This document shows positions 42,799 to 51,316 of a stretch of 64,000 nucleotides of DNA, piece after piece. Each line of letters opens with the position of its first letter. The stretch's first letter is position 1. Both the position numbers and the translations under genes were made by a program. Source of the stretch: an uncultured Bacteroidales bacterium (GTDB taxonomy: Bacteria > Bacteroidota > Bacteroidia > Bacteroidales > Paludibacteraceae); NCBI GenBank assembly GCA_946411385.1, contig CAMKDV010000007.1, forward strand, positions 62,001 through 126,000, given 5' to 3'. A model generated the notes under the pieces. It did no database searches. It saw only the letters and a list, made by a program, of their open reading frames with translations, and was not told the origin of the DNA.

Positions 42799-44186
42799 TT
42801 GCCGCCGATCACCAGCGTGGCTGCTCCCAGTCCCTGCGACATGATTTTCGATTCGATGCCGTAGGTCTGTTGCAGATGTTTCTGTAACGGCCGTAGCCAT
42901 GTGCGTGCATCCAGATCACGGCCTTTGTCGTTCTGCAAAGGTATAGCCACGTTCTCAAACAACATCTGGCTGCTGGTAGCTACCGACGTGTTGAACCGTC
43001 CGCGGAGCGTGTTATCGGATATCCAGTCCTCAATCAGCGCACCCAGTTCCTCGCCATTGTAATCACTCTCCAAGTCACCGTCGAAATCATCAAACACTCG
43101 CACGCGGATAACTATCTGTCGGCCATTCTGCTGAATGTCGGCAAAATGCGAAACCAGTTGGTCGGAGAAATTGTTCATGTGTCCGAGTATAGCCTCTTCC
43201 AGCATGATGGGCAGTTGTGCCTGCGAAGCATAGACGGCTTGACCTGTGCCGGTAGCACCGGCTATCTGCTTGTCGGAATAAGCGTCCAAGCCTTGCATCA
43301 CAAACGATAGCGACTGCTGGCTGCCACCTGCCATCTCATTGACCGTCCATCCGATCTTTACCCATATATCTGCCCGGGCAACTGATTTCAGTTGGTCGAT
43401 AGGCGATACGATGATATCCGCACCGGATTTGGATGAAGTCATAGCATCTTCTGCTGCCTGCGATTTCAAGGTCTTGAGTTGCGACTCCAGGTTCTTCAGC
43501 GGGAATCCTCGGTCGGCAAACAACGTGTTGACCTGTGCGATGGCTTGCAGCAGTTCGTTGCTTGTGGTTACAGCATTATAGTAGTCAGGCAGTCCGTCTT
43601 TGGTCACGTAGCCGTTCTGCAAGCACCATTGGTCGGATGGAACAACCATCAGTGTCGGCACTTTGCCGTTCATCATCTCACCTACGCCTTGCATCACGCC
43701 GTCGTTCTCCAGCCGTTGGCGCAATTCGTCTGCCAATACCGTCACTACCAAGCCTACTTTGTACTCCTTGCCAATCTTCACCACCTGATCAGGCACTCCG
43801 TTACCCATCAGCGAGAAGTAGCGCTGATACGAACCGCCATCCTCGAAGAATTTCTCAAAATAGGTGGCAAATTTCTCTTCCGTACCCGGAGTCTCTATCA
43901 TCGGATGTCTTCCGGGAAGACGTTTGCTGTCGGTAGAGGGAGCATAACCGGTGAAGATGATGCCATGCACGGCATTTTTGCCTGCCTGCGATGTGGCTAC
44001 ATTGGCGTTCTTCGAATACGACCACACTCTCACGATGGCGCATCCTTGCGGAGCCTGACCTACTGCCGGCTGAATCTCATAACGCCACTGACGCGTATCC
44101 TGATCGGCTTTTGCCTTTGCCGCTGCTTGGGCAAACATGCCTGCTGCCAGCGGTAATAATAATCCAAATAGAATTAATCGTTTCAT
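42795..44186 (-). CDS. Secreted protein of unknown function, 463 residues (possibly DUF6175-like)
   Basis: The signal peptide covers about 1-20 (ending GMFAQ). The mature protein is mixed alpha/beta with no membrane segment; it has conserved-looking blocks CAIVRVWSYSKNANVATSQAG, GKEYKVGLVVTVLADELRQRL and IRVRVFDDFDGDLESDYNGEE. I recall similar proteins under DUF6175 but cannot confirm it. It is the last gene of the operon that begins with the zinc-ribbon protease at 50892. The 43-base gap to the preceding gene holds an inverted repeat ATCCGCC-AAGCAC-GGCGGAT (44203-44222). Function unknown; periplasmic or surface location expected. Confidence 0.6.
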   Translation of the reverse strand: MKRLILFGLLLPLAAGMFAQAAAKAKADQDTRQWRYEIQPAVGQAPQGCAIVRVWSYSKNANVATSQAGKNAVHGIIFTGYAPSTDSKRLPGRHPMIETPGTEEKFATYFEKFFEDGGSYQRYFSLMGNGVPDQVVKIGKEYKVGLVVTVLADELRQRLENDGVMQGVGEMMNGKVPTLMVVPSDQWCLQNGYVTKDGLPDYYNAVTTSNELLQAIAQVNTLFADRGFPLKNLESQLKTLKSQAAEDAMTSSKSGADIIVSPIDQLKSVARADIWVKIGWTVNEMAGGSQQSLSFVMQGLDAYSDKQIAGATGTGQAVYASQAQLPIMLEEAILGHMNNFSDQLVSHFADIQQNGRQIVIRVRVFDDFDGDLESDYNGEELGALIEDWISDNTLRGRFNTSVATSSQMLFENVAIPLQNDKGRDLDARTWLRPLQKHLQQTYGIESKIMSQGLGAATLVIGGK

Positions 44187-44202
44187 CGCTCTTCTGTATT
44201 TT

Positions 44203-44222
44203 ATCCGCCAAGCACGGCGGAT
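44203..44222. repeat. Inverted repeat between two secreted-protein genes
   Basis: ATCCGCC (44203-44209) and GGCGGAT (44216-44222) around AAGCAC, in the gap between the 444- and 463-residue protein genes. It has the same CCGCCAA...GGCGG wording as the palindrome at 13861-13878. Confidence 0.6.
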
Positions 44223-44229
44223 GCCGTTA

Positions 44230-45564
44230 TCATTTTTCTATCAGCAGCAAGCCCGGATAGAGTTTGCCGTTTTTGGTCTTGAACGTCGTGCCACGCATAG
44301 CGTTCATATCTTGCTCTACTCCATGACGGTTGTCCCATATCTGATCGGCTTTCAATGGCGGCATCACATCGCGATACGTCGTCTTGCCGTTCTGGAAAAC
44401 CATCTCACGTACTGCATATTTCTTCTTCAGCGTCACACCTTCCTTTTGCCCGATAGCCGCCATGAAGCCTGTCACTTTGCCTTTAGCATCATACAGGATT
44501 TGCATGATAGGCGTATACACGCGGAAATCCTCAAACTTGGCTTGCAGGTTGTTGATGGCGTCATCCATCGTTCGTGCGCAGGTGATGAGGATCTGATCGG
44601 CTTGCTGCATCTTCGAATAGGTGCCGGCATTGAAGGCGGTAGCGTTGTTGGTCACGGTAGGCATCATGCCTACGTATTTCAGCCGGAACGTACTCTTGTC
44701 GTTCAGGAAAGCTTCTATCTTGCTTGCATCGCCGTTTTCGGTATAATACTTGCTGTAGAACTTGTTCTGCACGGCAGGCGACCAATCCAACTGATACAGA
44801 TAAGTAGCTTCCAGTACGGCAAAGCCTTTTATCTCCAGCAGTTCGTTCGTGCTCTTGGTCAGGTCACCTGCCAGTTCGGCTACGCTACCTGCCAGACTCG
44901 ATGCTGCTCCGGCCAAACCCAGAACGCCGTCCAGCAGACCTATGCCCGTATTCGATTGCTGCAGTTCGTTGCCTACCTTCTGCGCCTCTTTGCCATAGTC
45001 CGCAATTACCGTACATATATCGCTCACCGTCTGTGCGCGGTCGGCATGATTGATGTAGCTCATGTCGTTGATCAGCACGAAGCTCTTGCTCACCAACTCG
45101 TTGCCTGCATCCACCAGGTTGATCATTCCCGCCAGCGTGCCGGCTGCCAGTTCTTTCTGCAGTTCGGATGCATCGTACATACCTTCCGTCACCAGACGCT
45201 CGGTGCTGAAGCCTCGCAACGTATCGAACATGAACCAGTGCGCCACAATCATCTTCGCAAGCTCCGACTCGTTCAATGCCTTGTCGAACACCCGATGCAT
45301 CGTGGTATCGCGCACCGTGCGGTGATTCGAATGGTCGTCCAACAGTACAACATCTACCACCCCTGTCTCGTTGAGGTTGTTGTAGCGGTCAGGGAAGGGC
45401 AGGTTTTGTGCCGAATACAGGATCTCGTTCGCAAACGAATCTTGCATGTGTACCACCGGCATCACATACAGCGAACTGCGGTGATAGCCCGTCGAATTGC
45501 TATAGTCCTGTCCAAAAGCAGCAATAGTAAGCAGGGCTAATAAGAAGGTAGTTACTTTTTTCAT
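44230..45564 (-). CDS. Secreted protein of unknown function, 444 residues
   Basis: It has a signal peptide (about 1-19, ending AAFGQ). I do not recognise the family. The middle (about 215-255) has a small-residue-rich helical stretch (GLLDGVLGLAGAASSLAGSV) that could insert in or line a membrane, between longer charged helices and a beta-rich C-terminal half (RLKYVGMMPTVTNN, FRVYTPIMQILYDAKGKVTG). The block SLYVMPVVHMQDSFANEILY near the N-terminus is probably extended. It lies 18 bases after the 181-residue secreted protein, within the zinc-ribbon operon. Possible pore or adhesin-like component; this is inference from shape alone. Confidence 0.6.
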   Translation of the reverse strand: MKKVTTFLLALLTIAAFGQDYSNSTGYHRSSLYVMPVVHMQDSFANEILYSAQNLPFPDRYNNLNETGVVDVVLLDDHSNHRTVRDTTMHRVFDKALNESELAKMIVAHWFMFDTLRGFSTERLVTEGMYDASELQKELAAGTLAGMINLVDAGNELVSKSFVLINDMSYINHADRAQTVSDICTVIADYGKEAQKVGNELQQSNTGIGLLDGVLGLAGAASSLAGSVAELAGDLTKSTNELLEIKGFAVLEATYLYQLDWSPAVQNKFYSKYYTENGDASKIEAFLNDKSTFRLKYVGMMPTVTNNATAFNAGTYSKMQQADQILITCARTMDDAINNLQAKFEDFRVYTPIMQILYDAKGKVTGFMAAIGQKEGVTLKKKYAVREMVFQNGKTTYRDVMPPLKADQIWDNRHGVEQDMNAMRGTTFKTKNGKLYPGLLLIEK

Positions 45565-45582
45565 TGTTGTCAGTATTTTGGC

Positions 45583-46128
45583 TTACCACCAGTTGATATC
45601 ATAGCTCTCTTTGTTGAACTCACCTGCATCCTCGCGAGCCTTCAAGGTCTCCACGATGCGCACTTTAGCCTCATCTATCAGTTTCTTGAATGCCTGATCC
45701 CCCGACTGAATGGCTTTCACGGCCTGCATGTAAGCTTTCTCTGCATCGTCAGCCACACCTTTCTTGGTCATGTTTTGCGTAGCAAACAGTATTCCGCTGT
45801 CCACGTCGCCTATGTAGAAGCTGAACGATACTTTTACGTACGCTTTTGCCGGAACGCTTTCGGTCATGCCCTCGTCCAGGATGTTCGAGCGAACGGTCAG
45901 CACATAGCGCGAACGGTCGCTCTGATCCATGATGCCCTGTTTGAGCAACGCTTGTTTCATCTTGTCCAGCATCAGCGATTTGGCATAATCCGGCACGTCG
46001 CTCGTGATGGCTACGTGAGGAATGATGATGATTTTCTCTGCCAGATTCTCCTCTGCCGTAGGTTCGGCTGTCTGAGCTGCCGCCAACAGCGGCAGGCAGC
46101 ATAGTAGCAAGGCTATAATCTTCTTCAT
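45583..46128 (-). CDS. Secreted protein of unknown function, 181 residues
   Basis: The signal peptide (about 1-19) ends AAAQ. The mature part begins with an acidic linker, then alternating strands and helices (IIIIPHVAITSDVPDYAKSL, RYVLTVRSNILDEGM, YVKVSFSFYIGDVDSGILFA) and a charged helical C-terminus. The layout resembles small periplasmic proteins of the CsgG/LPP20 kind that sense or bind at the envelope, but no signature confirms this. It lies between the Sel1-repeat membrane protein and the 444-residue secreted protein on one transcript. Confidence 0.6.
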   Translation of the reverse strand: MKKIIALLLCCLPLLAAAQTAEPTAEENLAEKIIIIPHVAITSDVPDYAKSLMLDKMKQALLKQGIMDQSDRSRYVLTVRSNILDEGMTESVPAKAYVKVSFSFYIGDVDSGILFATQNMTKKGVADDAEKAYMQAVKAIQSGDQAFKKLIDEAKVRIVETLKAREDAGEFNKESYDINWW

Positions 46129-46180
46129 AATATCTCGACCATTTTTGTTAATATTCCGTTACAGACCAAACTGACAAGTA

Positions 46181-47227
46181 TTACATCAGTTTGCGCTTGG
46201 CATTCTTGTTGCCCAACTTGGCAGCTTTCTCGTACCACTCAATGGCTTTCTGTTTGTTGGCATCCACGCCCTCGCCGTTCTCGTACATCGTTCCCAGTTT
46301 GAAGGCAGCCTCACCTGCTTTCTGCTTGTCGCTCAGGTTGGATGCTTTCGTCAGGTTCTTCACGGCATTGTCATAATCGCCGTTGTTGTACGCTTTCATG
46401 CCGTCAGCATAGGGGTCAGCAGGTTTGGGCTTGGCGGCAGGTTTGCTTGCCGTGCCTGTCTTGGCTGCTGTTTGTCCGGCAGGCGTAGCGTTCTGTGCCG
46501 GAGCAGCTACTGTCTCCGTTTTTGCACCTTCTGTTACGGGCTTTCTGCTTGTACGCAGATAGATTACTATACCTATACCCAGCACCACACCTGCTATCGT
46601 AGCTATCAGCCACGTAGGCATCCGCCTGCCGGTCTTGATATAGATGGTACCTTCACCCGTGATGCTGCCTACACCTTTCTGTCCCTCTTCTGCTTCCACG
46701 TGCGGAGCACTCTGCTGATGCTGATGGCGTGGCTGTTTTTGTTTGGATGCCGCATCGTTCACTGCAGCCGTCGTTGCGTCATCCACTATACCGCCTGGCA
46801 ACTGACCGCCTGCACCCACATTGATGATGATCGTCTGCTGGGTGTTGTTGGTCGTATTGTTCGCCACGTTCGTCGTGTTGGCGATATTGTTCTGGGTGTT
46901 CTGCGTATTATTCTGCGTGTTGTGAACAGAATGGTCAGCCGATACGCTCACGTCGCCGTGCGCCATGATCGATTCGGGCATCGCTACGTCGGGTGCAGCC
47001 GGTTTGCCGGGTTTTGTCGGAGCCGATATGTTCGGCTTGCTCGGCGCGGCGGCTGAGGGTTTGCTCGGTGCAGCCATATTCGGACGCTCAGGAGCGCTCA
47101 CGGCAGGTTTGTCGGGAGCGGCTGCTCCACCGGCTGCTGCAAATTCAGCATCGGTCAGTTCGTAATCGCAGTTCGGACAAATACGTGTTCCGGCGGGTAT
47201 CTCCTCGTTACATTCAGGACATTTCAT
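46181..47227 (-). CDS. Zinc-ribbon membrane protein with Sel1 repeat
   Basis: 348 residues. A zinc ribbon with Cys3, Cys6, Cys17 and Cys20 (MKCPECNEEIPAGTRICPNC) is followed by a Pro/Ala/Lys-rich linker (about 35-85) and an Asn/Thr-rich tract (about 100-135). One membrane segment follows (WLIATIAGVVLGIGIVIYL, about 205-223). The C-terminal part, on the periplasmic side if the ribbon is cytoplasmic, is a Sel1/TPR unit (AAFKLGTMYENGEGVDANK, about 305-323). It looks like an adaptor joining cytoplasmic zinc-ribbon partners to the envelope. Its ATG overlaps the stop of the 78-residue gene by four bases, so translation is coupled. Confidence 0.75.
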   Translation of the reverse strand: MKCPECNEEIPAGTRICPNCDYELTDAEFAAAGGAAAPDKPAVSAPERPNMAAPSKPSAAAPSKPNISAPTKPGKPAAPDVAMPESIMAHGDVSVSADHSVHNTQNNTQNTQNNIANTTNVANNTTNNTQQTIIINVGAGGQLPGGIVDDATTAAVNDAASKQKQPRHQHQQSAPHVEAEEGQKGVGSITGEGTIYIKTGRRMPTWLIATIAGVVLGIGIVIYLRTSRKPVTEGAKTETVAAPAQNATPAGQTAAKTGTASKPAAKPKPADPYADGMKAYNNGDYDNAVKNLTKASNLSDKQKAGEAAFKLGTMYENGEGVDANKQKAIEWYEKAAKLGNKNAKRKLM

Positions 47228-47460
47228 ACTTTTTTATCATTTATTGCGGTTATACACATGTTGTTATATTCTTCCTCTACGCCTTCTACCACTACTTTCT
47301 GGTCGGCATATTCACGGATGAATGCCACATCTGCTGCCAGATGTCCATGGCGGTACAATCGGTAGCTGTGCTCCTCGTCCACTTCCAGATAGGCATAATC
47401 GCCCTCGGATTTCGAGCCTTCCAGCTCACGGACGATTCGGATAATTCCTTCGTACTTCAT
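47224..47460 (-). CDS. Small protein of unknown function, 78 residues
   Basis: MKYEGIIRIVRELEGSKSEG starts a short beta-rich, acidic protein with ADQKVVVEGVEEEYNNM near the end. There is no signal peptide or membrane segment. It is placed between the SPFH-like gene (2-base gap) and the Sel1-repeat gene (4-base overlap), so it is certainly made with them. It may be a small subunit or chaperone of the zinc-ribbon complex; there is no motif to test this. Confidence 0.65.
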   Translation of the reverse strand: MKYEGIIRIVRELEGSKSEGDYAYLEVDEEHSYRLYRHGHLAADVAFIREYADQKVVVEGVEEEYNNMCITAINDKKV

Positions 47461-47462
47461 AA

Positions 47463-49028
47463 TCAGTTGTTATTGTTGCCGTTGTTATTACCGTTGCTAT
47501 TGCCATAGTTCTGCGGATGGTTGTTGGCAGCCATCGTGCGCAGCAGTTCCATCATCTGGTCGTTCTGGCGCTGCTGTTGTTCACGCAGACGCTCGTTCCA
47601 TTCCTTGTCGGTATCGACATGTACGCGTGCCATCTCCAGTTCGTGCTCACGGTTGGCATTCTCCATCGACATGAACATCTCAAACTCCCTCTGCCTTTTC
47701 TCCATCTTCAGTTGTTCCTGACGCTGCTGTTCCTGGAATTCGAAGTCGGCCTCCCTCTGACGGCGCTCCAGGTCTGCTTCCTGTTCCAGGCGGCGATAGT
47801 CGATGTCGCGCAACAAGCCTTGCTTGCGGATCTCAGCCAGTACGGCATCTTCTTCCTCCTTCGTCCGAGCCTCGCGCAGGCGGCGCTGGCTGTCCAGCAT
47901 CAACTGGAACTTCTGCATCTCATCTTCGCGCAGCAGATTGTCTTTGTTGATCTTGTCCAGTTCAGCCCGCAGTTCGGCTTCGCTGCGTGCTTCGGCTATC
48001 TGCTGGGCGTTCTGAACGGCCGTCATTCGGTTGCGGAATTCGTTGGTGCGCTGCAGGTAGTCCAGTTCCTGTTCGCTCAAGTACATCTCGCGGCTCAGGT
48101 TGCGGAAGCGTTCCATGTCCGTGCTGTCGGCGGTTATCTCCACAATACGAGCTATGCCCAGACCGAAGAACTGCTCCGTAGCCGTCTCGTTGATGCGGTC
48201 TTTCATCTCGCGGCGTATCTCCGTAGGCAGACTGCTGCCGTCCCACTCGCGGTTCTCCAGCAGTTGTTGCAGGGTGGCGCGGATACTGTCGGCTATCGTA
48301 TCTACGATGTGCGCCGTGGTCAGCAGGGTGCAGTCGGTCAGATAATGTCCGATGAAGCGCTCCTTGTCCTGTATCTGGAAGAAAGCGTTCACGCCTACTT
48401 GCAGGTCGTAGTACTTCGTCTTGATAAGCATCGGCTTGAATGTCTTGTAGTCATCCAGCGTCGGCTGCTTGGCTCCTACCAGGGCGGGGAAAGCTTTGTC
48501 CACCAATATGACGATGGTGAATGCTGCAGCTTTCTGCAGATTCAGTATCAGCGCTTTCTTCTCCTCTTCCTGTGGGTCGGGTTTCTTCTCAAACAGGTGC
48601 GATACAAAGTGCCATGCACGCTGAATGGCGTTGCCGCCTTGCTCGGTCTGCGCTATTCCTTCCTTGAACTCGTATACGCCTCCGCCTAAGGTGGCTACCG
48701 TTTTGCCGTCCACACGCACGTATGCCGTCGTGCCCTCGCTCACGATCACACCTTTGGCATTCGTGTAAGCCGACATCTCCTGAGCCGTTATCACACGAGC
48801 TATTTGCCCTTGCTGAATAGTCCAGTAGATATGCTGGCTGGATGTTTGTACTACGTCTTCAGCAGGTTGCTGACGGTTTCTGCTATGCTCTTCTTCTGCC
48901 ACAGGTTCGGCGGCTGCAGCTGCTGATGGTTGTGCGGCAGGTTGCGCATCAATAAGTTTCTCGCCACATTTGGTGCAGAACTTCTGTCCCGGCTTCACCG
49001 GTGCATCACATCTTGGGCATTTATCCAT
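47463..49028 (-). CDS. Zinc-ribbon SPFH/band-7-like protein with long coiled coil
   Basis: 521 residues. N-terminal zinc ribbon Cys4, Cys7, Cys18, Cys21 (CPRCDAPVKPGQKFCTKC). Residues about 80-320 look like the SPFH/virion-core-like family (TAYVRVDGKTVATLGGG, KTKYYDLQVGVNAFFQIQDKERF, FGLGIARIVEITAD). Residues about 320-490 form a long charged coiled coil (RRLEQEADLERRQREADFEF). The end is an Asn/Gly-rich tail (NYGNSNGNNNGNNNN). SPFH proteins assemble into rings or membrane microdomains, so it is probably the scaffold of the operon. It follows the zinc-ribbon protease by 25 bases. Confidence 0.75.
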   Translation of the reverse strand: MDKCPRCDAPVKPGQKFCTKCGEKLIDAQPAAQPSAAAAAEPVAEEEHSRNRQQPAEDVVQTSSQHIYWTIQQGQIARVITAQEMSAYTNAKGVIVSEGTTAYVRVDGKTVATLGGGVYEFKEGIAQTEQGGNAIQRAWHFVSHLFEKKPDPQEEEKKALILNLQKAAAFTIVILVDKAFPALVGAKQPTLDDYKTFKPMLIKTKYYDLQVGVNAFFQIQDKERFIGHYLTDCTLLTTAHIVDTIADSIRATLQQLLENREWDGSSLPTEIRREMKDRINETATEQFFGLGIARIVEITADSTDMERFRNLSREMYLSEQELDYLQRTNEFRNRMTAVQNAQQIAEARSEAELRAELDKINKDNLLREDEMQKFQLMLDSQRRLREARTKEEEDAVLAEIRKQGLLRDIDYRRLEQEADLERRQREADFEFQEQQRQEQLKMEKRQREFEMFMSMENANREHELEMARVHVDTDKEWNERLREQQQRQNDQMMELLRTMAANNHPQNYGNSNGNNNGNNNN

Positions 49029-49053
49029 AATCGTAGGGTTTATAGGGTTATCG

Positions 49054-50892
49054 TTATTTGGTTGTTATCACGCTCAGTATCTCACCTTTCTCGTCGGTGG
49101 TAACCATCGCCATGGCGTTGTCGCCGTCAGGCACATTGGTCATCGGATAGTCATAGCCGAGTTCGCGATGACCGTCAGGATAGGTCTTGCGCGAGATAAT
49201 CAGCGGCTCACGAGGCGGTATGCCGTATTGGGCGTATAGCTGTTTGGATATCACTTCGTGTATCTTCATGATGTTGCTGTCCACGGCTTGCCTGAGTTGT
49301 GCCAACATCGATTGAGGTTCGCCGGCATTCTTGTTCATCAGGATCTCTTCCGTTGGCACGTTCAGCGGATCGTTGGCGCCCAGAGGAGCCGCTTTGGATA
49401 CATGTGCCGTGTAGAAACTTGCACCGTCTACTGCGAAGTGCATCATCGGATCGCCGTACAGGTTGAACTCCGCTATCGTTAGCGCGTGCGTCGGCTCACC
49501 CGGACGGTTCTTGAACGTAGCCATTCGTGCGGCCAACATCGCCTGACCTGCACTCTCACCTGCCATCATGTGCTGGTTGAATACTGCTCCCAGCACATCC
49601 GATGTGGACAGATGACCGTCGCCGTCACCTGCGCCGTACGCCGTACGCGAACTGCCAACAAACACCATCGTCATCGACGAGATAGCCGTCAGCAACATGC
49701 TGTATTCCTTCGGATAGCCGATGAAGCGGCCTCCGTAACAGGCTTGGGTGAATAGTATATTCGGACGCACCGACGAAGCAATCAGTCGCGGCGAGAAACC
49801 TGCGCAGCAATGCTGACCGGACATGTCGACGCCGTAGTAATGGTACGAGCCCATGCTGTCGCCGCCGTGCATGTTGAAGAAGATGTAGGCAAACTCTCCG
49901 CCGAAGTTAGGCTGCATATCATCTTCATCCAGCATGACATAAGGCGTGAGGAAGATATGTCCGCGATGCAGTACCTCTTCGGGCGCAGCGTTGTACTGCG
50001 GATATAGCCCGCATTCGTACATCGGCGAAGTGATCACGTTCGTCACCTCTTTCCAGTGCGGGTCACATTGCGTGTACGCCATGCCCACCGGCACGGAGCA
50101 ATCAAGCTGTATGCTGCGGTCCAGATAGCCAGTCAGGTCTTCCAACGTAGCGTTATCCGCCAGCGGCAGACGGCCTACGTAGAACAACGCATCGTAGCGG
50201 AACAACCGCTGACTCATCAGATCTTCTTCCATCTTCTGCCCGTACGGATAGGAGTAGAGCAGATCGGTATCCATCGTCTTGTCACGGCTGCCGGCTTTGG
50301 CGTGCGAAGCAAGGAAATTAGGCAAGGTGGGCATCGGCACATCTTTGTTGCCGCCTATGATGAACAGGTACTCCGACTCGTCCATGCCGTTCTTCTGCTC
50401 CCACTCATGCTGGTCTAAGGTCAGGTCGGCAAAAGCATACCACGGGTCGCTGCCTGTCAGATGAACGGTCTTATGCTGCCCGAAAAGGTTCTTACGCTCG
50501 TACGTATAATCCGAAGCATCTATCAGCCTGTAACTCAACCCGATGTTTTTCAGCGCCTCTATATAATTGTTGATGATGCCTCGTAGCGCCAGCGGATCTA
50601 TCCTCAATCGCTTGCCTATACCCGCCAGGTTCGTCAGTATCAGTCCACGTGCAAACACCGGACGCGTATCTGCCTCTTCTGCCGGAGCCGACGGCCCGTT
50701 GGGTACACGCTCCGTTGTACCGCCCGACATCGTGCCTGTAGACGAACTGCCGGTTGATGAACTGCCGGAAGACGAACTGCCCGGATTATTCTGGGCAGCC
50801 ACAGGCTCTTCTTCGTGCATCACTTTCGTGCCGCATTCCGGGCAGAACAGCGCATCATCATCTAATCGGGTTCCGCATTCAGGACAATACAT
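49054..50892 (-). CDS. Zinc-ribbon protease of the gingipain/caspase-like fold (clan CD, C25-type)
   Basis: 612 residues. It starts with a zinc ribbon (Cys3, Cys6, Cys17, Cys20), then a Ser/Gly/Thr-rich linker (about 36-62). The catalytic region has the C25 pattern: EYLFIIGGNKDVPMPTL (about 174-190), DTDLLYSYPYG, FYVGRLPLADN (about 237-247), IFFNMHGGD with the catalytic His at 342, and LFTQACYGGRF with the catalytic Cys at 385. There is no signal peptide, unlike secreted gingipains, so it is a cytoplasmic caspase-like enzyme. First gene of the operon; the promoter is at 50986-51017. Caspase-like enzymes in bacteria often execute regulated proteolysis or cell death; the partner genes here suggest a membrane-scaffolded form. 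Confidence 0.8.
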   Translation of the reverse strand: MYCPECGTRLDDDALFCPECGTKVMHEEEPVAAQNNPGSSSSGSSSTGSSSTGTMSGGTTERVPNGPSAPAEEADTRPVFARGLILTNLAGIGKRLRIDPLALRGIINNYIEALKNIGLSYRLIDASDYTYERKNLFGQHKTVHLTGSDPWYAFADLTLDQHEWEQKNGMDESEYLFIIGGNKDVPMPTLPNFLASHAKAGSRDKTMDTDLLYSYPYGQKMEEDLMSQRLFRYDALFYVGRLPLADNATLEDLTGYLDRSIQLDCSVPVGMAYTQCDPHWKEVTNVITSPMYECGLYPQYNAAPEEVLHRGHIFLTPYVMLDEDDMQPNFGGEFAYIFFNMHGGDSMGSYHYYGVDMSGQHCCAGFSPRLIASSVRPNILFTQACYGGRFIGYPKEYSMLLTAISSMTMVFVGSSRTAYGAGDGDGHLSTSDVLGAVFNQHMMAGESAGQAMLAARMATFKNRPGEPTHALTIAEFNLYGDPMMHFAVDGASFYTAHVSKAAPLGANDPLNVPTEEILMNKNAGEPQSMLAQLRQAVDSNIMKIHEVISKQLYAQYGIPPREPLIISRKTYPDGHRELGYDYPMTNVPDGDNAMAMVTTDEKGEILSVITTK

Positions 50893-50985
50893 AGGCTTCG
50901 TGTTTTAAGGTGATGAATCTTTATTTCACGTGCGCGCATCACATGAGCATTCGTAGCGCACATCGCTTTTTATACGTAACGGCAA

Positions 50986-51017
50986 CAAAGTTACAAAAAA
51001 TTTTTGACATTTGCAAA
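50986..51017 (-). promoter_or_regulatory. Promoter of the zinc-ribbon protease/SPFH operon
   Basis: TTTG (51017-51014), 20 bases, TAACTTTG (50993-50986) on the minus strand. Transcription would start near 50979, leaving a leader of about 87 bases. Confidence 0.8.
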
Positions 51018-51316
51018 TTTTTCTCCGAAAAATACCGATATATTCCTATATTTTTGCAAAATGCGCATAATTTCGCCTGTTTTCCCCACTTTCCTTATCC
51101 GGTTATTTCCTATTAAAGAAAGGAGTTCCTTCGAGTCGCTTTCTCATTTTCTAAGGAACACATCTTTTGACAGACGGATTCTTACAGCCGTTGAAAAATA
51201 TTGGTGACAGACACTTTGTATGATAATGTGTTCATAGCACTATAAATTTCATAATCTACGATTCTACAAATCCTCCAAAATAGCACTTAATCGGGCGGAT
51301 TTGATATATTTCACTC
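51018..51316. other. Spacer between the zinc-ribbon operon promoter and the AAA ATPase gene
   Basis: AT-rich, no gene-like frame. Its right end is the left copy of the 25-base repeat TTAATCGGGCGGATTTGATA (51287-51311), which forms an imperfect inverted repeat with 51321-51333 across the stop codon of the ATPase gene. Confidence 0.6.
51287..51311. repeat. Left flanking repeat of the AAA ATPase unit
   Basis: TTAATCGGGCGGATTTGATA plus TATTT. It matches 52832-52856 (TTAAATCGGCGGATTTTACA plus TATTT) in the same orientation with four differences over 25 bases. The pair encloses the ATPase gene and its promoter exactly. Confidence 0.6.
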
